From: Candidatus Zymogenaceae bacterium
GTDB taxonomy: Bacteria > Desulfobacterota > Zymogenia > Zymogenales > Zymogenaceae
Direction: 5' to 3'
Length of the DNA stretch: 64,000 nucleotides
Assembly (NCBI GenBank): GCA_016931225.1
Contig: JAFGFE010000020.1
Coordinates: 142,864 to 206,863, forward strand
Each line of letters starts with the position of its first letter. The first letter of the stretch is position 1. Below the pieces are notes generated by a model, which was not told the DNA's origin, ran no database searches, and saw only the letters and a program-made list of their open reading frames with translations. This document shows positions 41,537 to 49,591 of this stretch, piece after piece. The translations under genes and the position numbers were made by a program.

Positions 41537-41640
41537 TATTTTGTCTTATTCTACATAATAACTTCCGATCCCGCCTGTCCGTATCGGACATACGGGACGA
41601 AAGGGGCGCCGGAGTAATCCGACACCCTGCCGTGCTTGCA

Positions 41641-41699
41641 AAGGAAGAGGCATCGGCATGAGAAATATATCATGCCGGGTGTTTCTTCCTTATTTTTTT
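41641..41699 (+). terminator. Attenuator-like terminator in the oxidoreductase leader
   Basis: A two-part stem (AAGGAAGA/TCTTCCTT outside, CGGCATGA/TCATGCCG inside, separated by unpaired bases) is followed by ATTTTTTT. It lies inside the transcript, 69 bases before the start codon, so it can stop transcription before the gene. The leader ahead of it (41543-41640) folds into further hairpins and may be a sensor. Confidence 0.65.
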
Positions 41700-41767
41700 G
41701 GAACACGATTTTCGTCATCCTTCATTTTATATACCTTTCATATCACGTTATTCAAAAAGGAGGAGAC

Positions 41768-43498
41768 ATGGAAAAGATCATTCGCGTAAACATGACCGAT
41801 CTCTCGGTTAAAACAGAAAAGGTCCCGAAACAGTATCAGGGATTGGGAGGCCGGGGCCTGACCTCCACCATCGTGGCGGCGGAGGTGCCCCCCACCTGCG
41901 ACCCCCTGGGGCCGGACAACAAGCTGGTCATCGCCTCGGGACTGCTCAACAACACCCCGGCACCCAACGCCGGCCGCCTGTCTGTGGGGTGCAAGAGTCC
42001 CCTCACCGGCGGCATCAAGGAGGCAAACGCCGGCGGCGTGGTGGGAACCAAGTTCGGCCGGATGGGTATCGCTGCGGTCGTTGTGGAGGGAAAGCCGAAG
42101 AAAAACGCCTATTACAAGCTCATCCTCACAAAGGACGACGCAAAGCTTGAACCCGCCGATAACCTGAAGGGCCTGGGCAACTACGACACGGTGGCGAAGC
42201 TCACCGCTGAATACGGGGAGAAGACCGGCTATGTCTCCATCGGCCAGGCCGGAGAGATGCTGCTGACGGGATCATCCGTCGCCGTAACCGACCGGGAAAA
42301 CCGGCCGACCCGTCACGCCGGACGGGGCGGCGTCGGCGCCGTGATGGGATCGAAGGGACTGAAGGCCGTTGTGGTGGACGACGCCGGAGGAGCCCTCCCC
42401 AAGCCAAAAGATCCCGAGGGATTCAAGAAGGCGTCCAAAAAGCTGCTTGACGCACTGAAGACCCACTCGGTCACCAGCGAGGGCCTGCCCACCTACGGTA
42501 CAAACATCCTAGCGAATATCATCAATGAGGCGGGGGGGTATCCCACCCGGAACTTCTCCGACGGTCGATTCGAGGGCGTGGAAAAAATCAGCGGCGAAAC
42601 CCAGCACGACGTCATCCTGGAGCGGGGCGGCGAGATCAAGCACGGCTGTATGCCCGGCTGCGTCATCCAGTGCTCCCGCATCTACCACGATAAAGACGGA
42701 AAGTACCTCACCAAGGGGCCGGAATACGAAACCATCTGGGCCAACGGCGCGAACTGCGGCATCGACGACCTGGACGCCATCGCCCAGATAGACCGCCTCT
42801 GCGACGACTACGGCCTTGACACCATCGAATGGGGCGCGACTGTCGGCGTGGCGATGGAGGCCGGTATCAAAAAATTCGGAGACGCGAAGGGCGCCATCGA
42901 GCTGATCAAGGAGGTCCCCAAGGGGACGGAGCTGGGAATAATCCTGGGCAACGGCGCGGCGGCCACCGGAAAGGCCTATAATGTCTCCCGGGTGCCGGTC
43001 GTCAAGAACCAGGCCCTGCCGGCGTATGACCCACGGCCCATCATGGGCATCGGGGTAACCTATGCGACATCAACCATGGGGGCTGATCATACCGCGGGTT
43101 ACGCCATCGCACCGAACATCCTGAAGGTGGGGGGCGAGGTCAATCCTCTCGTTCCCGAGGGCCAGGTGGATACGTCAAGAAACCTCCAGATCGCCACCGC
43201 CGCCCTGGATTCAACGGGACTGTGTCTGTTCGTCGCCTTCGCCATCCTGGATATCCCCAGCGGCTTCGAGGGCATCTATGAGATGCTCAACGCCCAGTAC
43301 GGCCTGAGTCTCACCGCCGACGACGTGACCGCCCTGGGCATGCAGGTACTCAAGACCGAGCGGGAATTCAACAAGAAGGCGGGATTCACCAAAGAGGACG
43401 ATCGTCTCCCGGCCTATTTTCTTGCAGATAAGCTGTCTCCCCACGACAAGATCTTCGAGGTTTCGAACGAACAACTGGATACAGTGTTTAACTTCTAA
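41768..43498 (+). CDS. Aldehyde:ferredoxin oxidoreductase (tungsten-pterin type)
   Basis: Enzyme of 576 residues, near the family's usual 600. It should oxidise aldehydes to acids and reduce ferredoxin, using a tungsten bis-pterin and one 4Fe-4S cluster. The N-terminal domain begins MEKIIRVNMTDLSV and runs through GLGGRGLTS and AGRLSVGCKSPLTGG. Cluster cysteines are seen in CMPGCVIQC with a later cysteine in TGLCLFVAFA. AAAGGAGGAGAC precedes the ATG at 41768; a longer frame from 41636 would begin inside the leader hairpin. Two MoaD-like genes follow on the same strand. This is typical of anaerobes handling amino-acid or acyl aldehydes. Confidence 0.94.
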   Translation: MEKIIRVNMTDLSVKTEKVPKQYQGLGGRGLTSTIVAAEVPPTCDPLGPDNKLVIASGLLNNTPAPNAGRLSVGCKSPLTGGIKEANAGGVVGTKFGRMGIAAVVVEGKPKKNAYYKLILTKDDAKLEPADNLKGLGNYDTVAKLTAEYGEKTGYVSIGQAGEMLLTGSSVAVTDRENRPTRHAGRGGVGAVMGSKGLKAVVVDDAGGALPKPKDPEGFKKASKKLLDALKTHSVTSEGLPTYGTNILANIINEAGGYPTRNFSDGRFEGVEKISGETQHDVILERGGEIKHGCMPGCVIQCSRIYHDKDGKYLTKGPEYETIWANGANCGIDDLDAIAQIDRLCDDYGLDTIEWGATVGVAMEAGIKKFGDAKGAIELIKEVPKGTELGIILGNGAAATGKAYNVSRVPVVKNQALPAYDPRPIMGIGVTYATSTMGADHTAGYAIAPNILKVGGEVNPLVPEGQVDTSRNLQIATAALDSTGLCLFVAFAILDIPSGFEGIYEMLNAQYGLSLTADDVTALGMQVLKTEREFNKKAGFTKEDDRLPAYFLADKLSPHDKIFEVSNEQLDTVFNF

Positions 43499-43522
43499 TC
43501 GGACCTGTGGGATGATCACGGT

Positions 43523-43756
43523 ATGAAAGTGGAAATCAAGCTGTTCGCCGGATTCAGGTCATACATGCCGAATACCCCCGATCAGCGATATATTGATGTC
43601 CCCGATGGTTCAACCGTCGGGGACATCATCCACTCCCTGGGCATCCCGGAGGAGATGAAAAAGATCATCTTCATCAACGGCGCCCACGGAAGCGTTTCGT
43701 CCGTGCTGCAGGAAAAGGACCGGCTGGCGATTTTTCCGCCGGTGGCGGGGGGATGA
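43523..43756 (+). CDS. MoaD/ThiS-like sulfur carrier
   Basis: Protein of 77 residues with the beta-grasp pattern (VEIKLFAGFRSYM, then GSTVGDIIHSLGIP) ending in FPPVAGG. The C-terminal Gly-Gly is what an E1-like enzyme adenylates and thiolates, so this copy looks active. In tungstopterin operons such proteins probably supply sulfur for the pterin dithiolene. It lies 24 bases after the oxidoreductase gene. No MoeB/ThiF-like activating gene is present in the operon, so a partner encoded elsewhere must act on it. Confidence 0.9.
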   Translation: MKVEIKLFAGFRSYMPNTPDQRYIDVPDGSTVGDIIHSLGIPEEMKKIIFINGAHGSVSSVLQEKDRLAIFPPVAGG

Positions 43757-43884
43757 GTTAAAGTATCCGAAAGCGATCCGCTTTTTGAGAAAACGCATCC
43801 TCTCCCGCATGAAGAACGGCAAGGGGCCGGCGTGAGGGCCGCCCGCAAAAGAGACGTTCCTTTCTTACCCATCACGAGGCAGAT

Positions 43885-44166
43885 ATGGCATCCATAACGG
43901 TCAGGTTGTTCGCATCCTTAAGGAAATATGCGCCGGAGACGTTCGATCGGGGTACGGGGACCCTGGATATTACGGAGGGCTCTCCCATCAGCGAGATCAT
44001 CGCCGCTTTGGACATTCCCCCGGACCGGGTGAAGATGATCATGAAAAACGGAATCGTCGCATCCCGAAAGGACCCGGTCGCCCCAAACGATCGGGTTGCC
44101 CTCTTCCCGCCGGAGCTGGCCTTCAACCTCTATGTGGCCATGAACTTCCGGGAGGACCTGCGCTAA
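43885..44166 (+). CDS. MoaD-like protein without terminal Gly-Gly
   Basis: Protein of 93 residues, clearly related to the copy just upstream (SITVRLFASLRKYAPE, GSPISEIIAALDIPPDRVKMIMKNG, DRVALFPP). Where that one ends in Gly-Gly, this one continues with ELAFNLYVAMNFREDLR, so it cannot be activated as a sulfur carrier in the usual way. It may be a structural subunit or a chaperone of the oxidoreductase, or a decaying duplicate. GAGGC precedes the ATG at 43885. About 130 bases separate it from the first copy, with no gene between. Confidence 0.85.
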   Translation: MASITVRLFASLRKYAPETFDRGTGTLDITEGSPISEIIAALDIPPDRVKMIMKNGIVASRKDPVAPNDRVALFPPELAFNLYVAMNFREDLR

Positions 44167-44206
44167 AAGCCCGGGAAGTATGCCGTCGGGCGCATCCCCG
44201 GGCGGT

Positions 44207-45625
44207 CTATCGCTCCTCTTTGTGCCGCTCCCGCACCTCTCCTGTGACATCCTCCCTCGTCGCCAGGATGCCCAGGATTTCTTTCTCATTATATTTCAAG
44301 AGCAAGCCCCCTCCGATAATCGTCACGACCATCCCCGCCGCGGCGGACAGGCGGACGCCCAGGTCGTTTTCCACGGTCATCCCCAACAGCAAAAACGACG
44401 GGAAAATCAGGGCCGCCAGCATCTGCCCCATCTTATAGGCGAACGTCCGTGCGCCGAAAAATATCCCCGCCTTGAACTCGCCGCCGGTAATGCCGTCGGC
44501 CTCGGCGATATCCGCGGTCACGGCATTCGGAAGGATCCCCGATACCGCAATGGCAAAAGAAAAAAGCGCGATCATGACGCCGATCTGCATCATCTGAGAC
44601 ATCGGCATCATGCCCAAAAGCGTGATGAACACATACCCCAGTGCAAACGCAACATAGGAGGAGAGAAGCACTCTCTTCTTCCCGAATTTTTTCGAGGTCC
44701 ACACCGTCACGGGATAAAAGACGAAGCTCACCGCCACAGTGATCATGATAACCACCGAGTAGAATTCCTTTTCAAATCCGAGCAGCACCGTTATGTAATA
44801 GACCATGCCGGAGAAAAGAAATATCTGGGCGGTGAAATTGGTGACATCGGAGAGAACGAAATAGAGAAAATTCCTGTTTTTCACGCACGACTTCAATGCG
44901 TCCAGTATTCCCTGCTCCGACACATGGGGTTCGCAATAGCGCCCCTCGTCGATGAAAATCACCGGCAGGAACATCAGGACGACCGCAACGACGGAGAATC
45001 CGGCCAGAGCCGTCTGAAACGCGAGGGAAGACGGCATGGTCTTTTCGAACACGCTCTGCAGCGCCACGGACATGGAGCCGAGCACGTACCCCACGATCCA
45101 GCAGACCGAGAGGACGGTGCTGATGACCACCCGCTCCCGGGGATTGTGACCCAGCTCGCTTATCCAGGCGTAGTACGGTGTAACGTACATCGTCATGAAA
45201 AAATAGGCCAGCACCGTGTTCAGGGCGAGCCAGATGGAATTGACGACGCTGACGTCCCTGATGAGGGGAACGAAGCAGAGAAAGGAACATATCCCGAAGG
45301 GGATCGCTGCAATCAGCATGAATTTTCTTCGTCGTCCCAGGGGGGATTTCGACCGGTCGGACCACGTGGCCACGATGGGATCGGTCACGGCGTCAAAGAG
45401 CCTCCCCCCGGCGAAGATCATCCCGATGACCGTCAGGACGCCGAGCACGGACCCTTGAAAGATCCGGGCGGGGAAGATCGGAGCGCCCCCCGCATCCGGA
45501 GGCATATAGAAATACACCAGCAGGTTCGCGATGGCGTATGTCCCCAGGGACCATCCGGTGGACCCCAGACCGTACATGATCATTTTCCAGAGGGGGAGCG
45601 TCTCTACCTGCGCCTTGTCCGTCAT
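44207..45625 (-). CDS. GPH-type (MelB-like) MFS transporter
   Basis: Integral membrane protein of 472 residues with about twelve helices. The GGRLFDAVTDPIVATWSDRSKSPLGRRRKF segment between helices 2 and 3 is the signature of the glycoside-pentoside-hexuronide:cation symporter family, and the paired segment MPMSQMMQIG follows later. Substrates in the family are sugars or related polar compounds with Na or H. AGGAGTC precedes the ATG. It converges with the oxidoreductase operon and stands 92 bases from the gene at 45718. The substrate is not deducible from the neighbours. Confidence 0.88.
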   Translation of the reverse strand: MTDKAQVETLPLWKMIMYGLGSTGWSLGTYAIANLLVYFYMPPDAGGAPIFPARIFQGSVLGVLTVIGMIFAGGRLFDAVTDPIVATWSDRSKSPLGRRRKFMLIAAIPFGICSFLCFVPLIRDVSVVNSIWLALNTVLAYFFMTMYVTPYYAWISELGHNPRERVVISTVLSVCWIVGYVLGSMSVALQSVFEKTMPSSLAFQTALAGFSVVAVVLMFLPVIFIDEGRYCEPHVSEQGILDALKSCVKNRNFLYFVLSDVTNFTAQIFLFSGMVYYITVLLGFEKEFYSVVIMITVAVSFVFYPVTVWTSKKFGKKRVLLSSYVAFALGYVFITLLGMMPMSQMMQIGVMIALFSFAIAVSGILPNAVTADIAEADGITGGEFKAGIFFGARTFAYKMGQMLAALIFPSFLLLGMTVENDLGVRLSAAAGMVVTIIGGGLLLKYNEKEILGILATREDVTGEVRERHKEER

Positions 45626-45717
45626 GATGACTCCTGATCGGGCTGAGAAATTGAGATGTATATTATTATTTCACATGCAATTTCATATTGATAACCACCG
45701 CCGTCCCGGCACATTCT

Positions 45718-46692
45718 CTATCTTTTGATCTTTCCCGGAAGGATGAAGGGGTATTCTTTTCCCAGCAGCCTCGTCTTCAGAAAGCGATCTATCTTGCGAA
45801 ACATCAACCAGAGCCGCCAGATCCAGGCGTCCTCCCGGTAATAGGACTTCACCTGCTTTTCGGTGATCGGCTCCACCTCCAGCTCGGGAACGTCATGGGC
45901 GAAGAAGTCGTTGGCCACATCGATCAGACCGCCGATCAACTCCGGTCGCTGCTCCTTGTAGAAATTGCCGATCAAATCCACCGCCACCAGGTGAAAATCG
46001 TAATAGCGGGTCATCACGTCTTCCAAAAAGAGCCAGCGAACAAGCCAGATGAGAAACGAGGGCGCCGCCCGGAGAAACAGCTCCGGATCGAGCTGCTCCA
46101 CCCCTTTTTTCCTGTATAGGGGCGAGCTGGTATCGATATAGAAAAATTCCGTATCCTCGGTGATTCTGGGATTGTCCGGGTCATAGTTTTTGATGGCCCA
46201 GTTGGATATCTGGCCGTCTATGCCCACCTCGAGCTCGTCGTGCGACCGGTTGAATCGCCATATCTTCGCCAGCTCCCGCAGCACCAATCGCACCAGCAGA
46301 AAGGTCTCCTTGTCGCTGATATGGTGGATGGCGAAGTTTCCGATGGATCGGGGATCCAGCTTCTTCTGGACGTCGAACATCACCATGCGTCCCGAATCCG
46401 TGGTAATGAACGCCGCATCGTAGGGGGGGACGGAAATCCCCACCTGACTTTCGAGTATTTCATTGTACTCGTCGTAGAGGGTCTCGTAGGCCTCGACTTC
46501 CTCCAGACTCTGGAAGATCGGCATACGCTTGTATGCCAGGTCCTGGTGCCCCTCTTCGCCGATGGCGAACACCGTGGACATCTCCCCGTATCCCAAGACG
46601 GTGGCGGGGATGATGCTTTTGTCGGGATGACGGGGATCGAGCCCCCTCTCGAATTCACGCAGAAGATTCTGATCGATTTTCAGATCACTCAT
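45718..46692 (-). CDS. Uncharacterised protein, possibly with a kinase-like fold
   Basis: Protein of 324 residues with no signal peptide. Segments such as LGYGEMSTVFAIG (glycine-rich loop), DLAYKRMPIF (possible ATP-binding lysine), GIDGQISNWAIKNYD and EFFYIDTSSPLYR (possible catalytic and metal aspartates) follow the order seen in small-molecule kinases of the aminoglycoside-phosphotransferase type. A hydrophobic stretch (APSFLIWLVRWLFLEDV) is near residue 210. I think it belongs to a DUF of this kind (DUF6206 comes to mind), but cannot confirm. AGGGGT precedes the ATG at 46692. Activity on a small molecule or lipid is a guess. Confidence 0.65.
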   Translation of the reverse strand: MSDLKIDQNLLREFERGLDPRHPDKSIIPATVLGYGEMSTVFAIGEEGHQDLAYKRMPIFQSLEEVEAYETLYDEYNEILESQVGISVPPYDAAFITTDSGRMVMFDVQKKLDPRSIGNFAIHHISDKETFLLVRLVLRELAKIWRFNRSHDELEVGIDGQISNWAIKNYDPDNPRITEDTEFFYIDTSSPLYRKKGVEQLDPELFLRAAPSFLIWLVRWLFLEDVMTRYYDFHLVAVDLIGNFYKEQRPELIGGLIDVANDFFAHDVPELEVEPITEKQVKSYYREDAWIWRLWLMFRKIDRFLKTRLLGKEYPFILPGKIKR

Positions 46693-46983
46693 GGTTTATA
46701 CCCCTGATAAATATAGAATAGTATATGTCTATTTATCTATTTATCGAGAATACACGGCACCACCGGACATGCCGCCGATGATCGGCAACCAAAGACGCCT
46801 TCCTTCTAAAAAACGGTGGGTGATGCGTATGCCATGAAGAAAATCGGCTTCCCTCTGCTTATCATTGGAGGGCCTGTGTGTCAAGTAAAAGGAATCGACA
46901 CGATATTGGACCGTTCACCGCTTTACAGGTAGACCATGACCGGGTATACTTGTCCTACACACGCGTTTTTTTGTGATGTATTG

Positions 46984-47304
46984 ATGGAAGAAAAGCGGTT
47001 TCAACGGCGCACCGAGGACTTCACCTGCGGCCGATGCGGGATGGAGGTTCACGGGACCGGCTTTACCAACCACTGCCCGTACTGCCTCTGGAGCAGACAC
47101 GTGGATAGAAACCCGGGCGACCGCCGGGAGAGTTGCTGCGGCATGATGAGGCCGGTGGCCCTGGAAGAGCGGCGGGGAGAATACGTCGTGGTGCATCGGT
47201 GCGAGGTCTGCGGCATCATCAGGAAGAACCGCACCGCACCGGAAGACTCGTTCGAGGCGATGATCGAGGTAATGAAGGAGTTTTCCGAGGGCGGGGGAAA
47301 ATGA
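46984..47304 (+). CDS. RNHCP-domain zinc-binding protein
   Basis: Protein of 106 residues with the RNHCP domain pattern: FTCGRCG, TNHCPYCLWSRHVD, NPGDRRESCCGMMRPVAL and VHRCEVCG. The four CxxC/HC pairs should hold two zinc ions. The family's function is not known; RNA or protein binding is often assumed. I start it at the ATG at 46984 because family members begin shortly before the first CxxC; the ATG at 46936 would add 16 residues. It is the only plus-strand gene between 44166 and 50571. Confidence 0.8.
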   Translation: MEEKRFQRRTEDFTCGRCGMEVHGTGFTNHCPYCLWSRHVDRNPGDRRESCCGMMRPVALEERRGEYVVVHRCEVCGIIRKNRTAPEDSFEAMIEVMKEFSEGGGK

Positions 47305-47328
47305 CCCGGAGAATGAATCATTCACCAT

Positions 47329-47394
47329 TTATCCACACTCAATCCACCCCGGATCCACAGCCTGTCCACAGGGTTATCCCCGGTTTCATCCACA
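47329..47394 (+). promoter_or_regulatory. Cluster of DnaA-box-like sequences
   Basis: One perfect box, TTATCCACA at 47329-47337, is followed in the same orientation by GGATCCACA (47351), CTGTCCACA (47362), TTATCCCCG (47374) and TCATCCACA (47386). Five sites in 66 bases indicate a DnaA-binding region: an origin element, a titration site or a DnaA-controlled promoter. The rest of the intergenic stretch 47305-47603 has no gene; a 13-bp palindrome TGTGATAATCACA lies at 47411-47423. Confidence 0.65.
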
Positions 47395-47603
47395 GCATCG
47401 TTTCATGTGTCTGTGATAATCACAAAAGATGACATCGGAGAAAAAGACACGGAATAATCCCACCCGATTGCCCGCACGGACCGTTTATTTGGTAGGGGCC
47501 GCTCGCAGAACGAGGCGAGCAATAGAACACATGCGCTATTCTCTTTTATAAGGAGAAGTCCCCTCGTCGAATTGACTCCGCCCCCTCCCTTCCCCCCTCC
47601 CCG

Positions 47604-47632
47604 CAAAAAAAGCCCCCTTGGTAAAGGGGGCT
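47604..47632 (-). terminator. Intrinsic terminator of the TPP riboswitch
   Basis: A perfect 9-bp stem (AGCCCCCTT / AAGGGGGCT) with a 4-base loop, followed on the minus strand by seven or eight T. It starts 18 bases after the riboswitch aptamer and is the natural expression platform. Confidence 0.85.
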
Positions 47633-47650
47633 ATGTGAGGGTATATGCAT

Positions 47651-47725
47651 ACCTTCCTACGCCGGTATGACCCGGATCAGGTTCGAAGGGTATAATCTCA
47701 GCCCATATTCGGGCACCCCTGGTTG
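47651..47725 (-). ncRNA. TPP riboswitch (THI element), no thiamine gene downstream
   Basis: Read on the minus strand it has the conserved aptamer parts in order: GGGGTGCCC, GGGCTGAGA, ACCTGATCCGGGTCATACCGGCGTAGG in two pieces around the pyrophosphate-binding helices, and the closing P1 pair. It senses thiamine pyrophosphate. A terminator follows at 47604. On this strand the next 900 bases hold no thiamine gene: the region carries DnaA-box-like sites and runs antisense to the RNHCP gene. Confidence 0.93.
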
Positions 47726-47871
47726 TCGGCTTGAAATTCTTCGGCCGAATCAGCTAATCAACCGGTAAATATACATCCTCGATTGACCGCTGTCAAGAAT
47801 AATCCGTAAACAAAGATGTGTTTTTTGACGTTTTTTCTGCGCCGCCCCTTTCATGTTTCGTACCCCTGAGG

Positions 47872-48057
47872 CTATGGTTCCATGGTAACGGTGATCCCTT
47901 CCAGGATATCCGTCGCGGTTGTCAGGGTGGAGAAATCCGTGGTCAATTCGCCGGCGTTCCCATCGGGGCTGATTCTGAGAATCAGTTGGGCCCGAGAAAC
48001 GACCGAAAGGCTCACAAACAGCAGAAGAGCGCACAGTACAATAACATATCGATTCAT
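47872..48057 (-). CDS. Small exported protein, truncated copy of the protein at 48208
   Basis: Protein of 61 residues: a signal peptide (about 1-23, ending SRAQ) and then only 38 residues. Those 38 (RISPDGNAGELTTDFSTL, then TTATDILEGITVTME) match the last 37 residues of the neighbouring exported protein (SSPDGSDGEIAEDTSHL, TTATDIVEKVTIIVE). The whole middle domain is absent. So it is an internally deleted duplicate that may still be expressed: AAGGGAAA precedes the ATG. The shared end may be an exported tail with its own role, or this copy is decaying. Confidence 0.7.
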   Translation of the reverse strand: MNRYVIVLCALLLFVSLSVVSRAQLILRISPDGNAGELTTDFSTLTTATDILEGITVTMEP

Positions 48058-48146
48058 GGGAATTTCCCTTGTCGTATGAATAATATGTAAACTATATCTG
48101 ATCGTATTCTATTTTGTGTGATTTTTTCGTATACTCTTTCAATACA

Positions 48147-48172
48147 AAGGCCCCCGCATTCAGCGAGGGCCT
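48147..48172 (-). terminator. Hairpin terminator of the exported-protein gene
   Basis: Stem AAGGCCC.CGC / GCG.GGGCCTT around a short loop, 36 bases past the stop at 48208, with a weak T-rich sequence on the minus-strand side. Confidence 0.6.
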
Positions 48173-48207
48173 TGTTCTTTCACCACGTATTACAATGTAG
48201 TGATGAA

Positions 48208-48969
48208 TCATTCCACGATAATCGTCACCTTCTCGACGATGTCCGTCGCTGTGGTCAGGTGGGATGTGTCTTCGGCAATCTCTCCGTCCGAGCCGTCCGG
48301 GCTGGACTGGCCGATCAATTCCATCACGAACGACGTCTCACCTCCGGTCACATCCACCTCGGCGGCATAGACCACCGCCGGCTGGCCCCCGGTGAACTCA
48401 TTTCCGTTGTATCCCGGCTCCCCGGGATTCAGGTCCGAACGGTAATAGTCGTTGAAATCGGTGGAGTTGTTGAACTCGGCGAAAATGACAAACCGCTCCA
48501 GATCATTGGGAATCACCGTCGTGAGGGTGTAGGACGCCTTGGGGGACGCTGACGTCACGGCGTCGGGCATCGGGTCGTCCTTGGTTGGGAGATACACCCC
48601 GTCAGGAGCGACCACGCCCCGTCGGTGGCCCCACGTGGGGAGGCTCCCCGGGCGGCGAAGATCGGTGCCGACAGGCTCCTCACCCGGCGTTTTTTTCCAC
48701 CCGTCGGTCCACACCTTCTCGGTGACATACAGGGTCTCGATGTAATTCCCGTCACCATCCTCGATCCAGAATGCCGTGGTGGGGGGATTGTGAATCGTCA
48801 GAAACTTTCCGACCTTCATGTCGTGAATGAAGTGCTCTCCCGCCGTCACCTCGATGGTCACCGCCCTCCCCTCTTCAAAGGGCGATGTGGCGATTACCGC
48901 ATCACCGGCGCAGCACAGCACCGCCGTCGCCATAAGGATTAATACGCACACACCAAAAATTCGTTTCAT
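48208..48969 (-). CDS. Exported protein, DUF2271-like
   Basis: Protein of 253 residues with a signal peptide (1-21). The middle part runs AFWIEDGDGNYIETLYVTEK, then a TWGHRRGV segment, SPKASYTLTTVIP and VIFAEFNNSTDFNDYY, which reminds of DUF2271 periplasmic proteins; I cannot confirm the match. The last 37 residues (SSPDGSDG to the end) recur in the small gene at 47872. GGAGAAGAAAC precedes the ATG. Sits between a flavoprotein gene and its own truncated copy, all minus strand. Function unknown. Confidence 0.78.
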   Translation of the reverse strand: MKRIFGVCVLILMATAVLCCAGDAVIATSPFEEGRAVTIEVTAGEHFIHDMKVGKFLTIHNPPTTAFWIEDGDGNYIETLYVTEKVWTDGWKKTPGEEPVGTDLRRPGSLPTWGHRRGVVAPDGVYLPTKDDPMPDAVTSASPKASYTLTTVIPNDLERFVIFAEFNNSTDFNDYYRSDLNPGEPGYNGNEFTGGQPAVVYAAEVDVTGGETSFVMELIGQSSPDGSDGEIAEDTSHLTTATDIVEKVTIIVE

Positions 48970-49024
48970 GTTTCTTCTCCTCTCCGAAAGAATCGCATTA
49001 TTTCAGGACACATATTATTGAAAC

Positions 49025-49591
49025 CTACAGCCGCTCCCCGAGTTTCCGCGCCTGCTTCAGGTACTTCTTTGGAATCTCGGGTCTCCTTTTCATGTTCGGG
49101 ACGTTGATAATTCCCCTGATCCTATATCCCCCGCTCTTCAATACAATTTTCACCGACCGAACGGCGCCGCCGCTCTGGGATTTGATCAGGTTAAACGGCC
49201 AGGGTGTGGCGGAGGACGTTACGATGATGCCCGGCTTCCCCTTGTGGTTCGGCCTGGGGAGCCCGCCGCCGATATATTCAATCCGGGGAACGCTCCGGTC
49301 GAACAGTATTTTCAAGGGCCCGGTCATATTTCCCCAGTAGGTGGGGGTGCCCACCACCAGGGCGTCCGCGCCGTCGATCATCCCGCCCACGACGTGGGCG
49401 CCGTCTTCCGGCAGAACGCACGCGCCGTCGGGCCGGCACTTCAGGCAGCCCATGCACGGCTTCATCTCAAGATCGTACACGTCGACCCACTTGACCTCGT
49501 GCTTTCCCTCAAGAACGTAGACAAGTTCTTTCAGTATTGTCCTTGTGGTCCCCTTTTTTCTGGGACCGCCGTTGAGCACCAGTATCTTCAT
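49025..49591 (-). CDS. Iron-sulfur flavoprotein / NADPH-dependent FMN reductase-like
   Basis: Flavodoxin-fold protein of 188 residues. It begins MKILVLNGGPRKKGTT, the FMN phosphate loop, and has KPCMGCLKCRPDGAC, a cluster-binding cysteine motif typical of iron-sulfur flavoproteins in anaerobes, then VVGTPTYWGNMTGPLKIL with the YWG flavin contact. It should shuttle electrons between ferredoxin or NADPH and an oxidant. GGAGG stands upstream of the ATG at 49591, and the four-base overlap (ATGA) with the TetR gene shows translational coupling. It is probably the target of that regulator. Confidence 0.9.
   Translation of the reverse strand: MKILVLNGGPRKKGTTRTILKELVYVLEGKHEVKWVDVYDLEMKPCMGCLKCRPDGACVLPEDGAHVVGGMIDGADALVVGTPTYWGNMTGPLKILFDRSVPRIEYIGGGLPRPNHKGKPGIIVTSSATPWPFNLIKSQSGGAVRSVKIVLKSGGYRIRGIINVPNMKRRPEIPKKYLKQARKLGERL

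Noticed and set aside
44170..44200. GCCCGGG / CCCGGGC inverted repeat between the MoaD-like gene and the transporter
   Set aside because: Long loop and no T-run on either strand, so not called a terminator.
47403..47606. Minus-strand frame of 67 codons directly behind the TPP riboswitch terminator
   Set aside because: Starts with TTG in a G-run, glycine repeats come from low-complexity DNA, and it resembles no thiamine gene, so I do not take it as the regulated gene.
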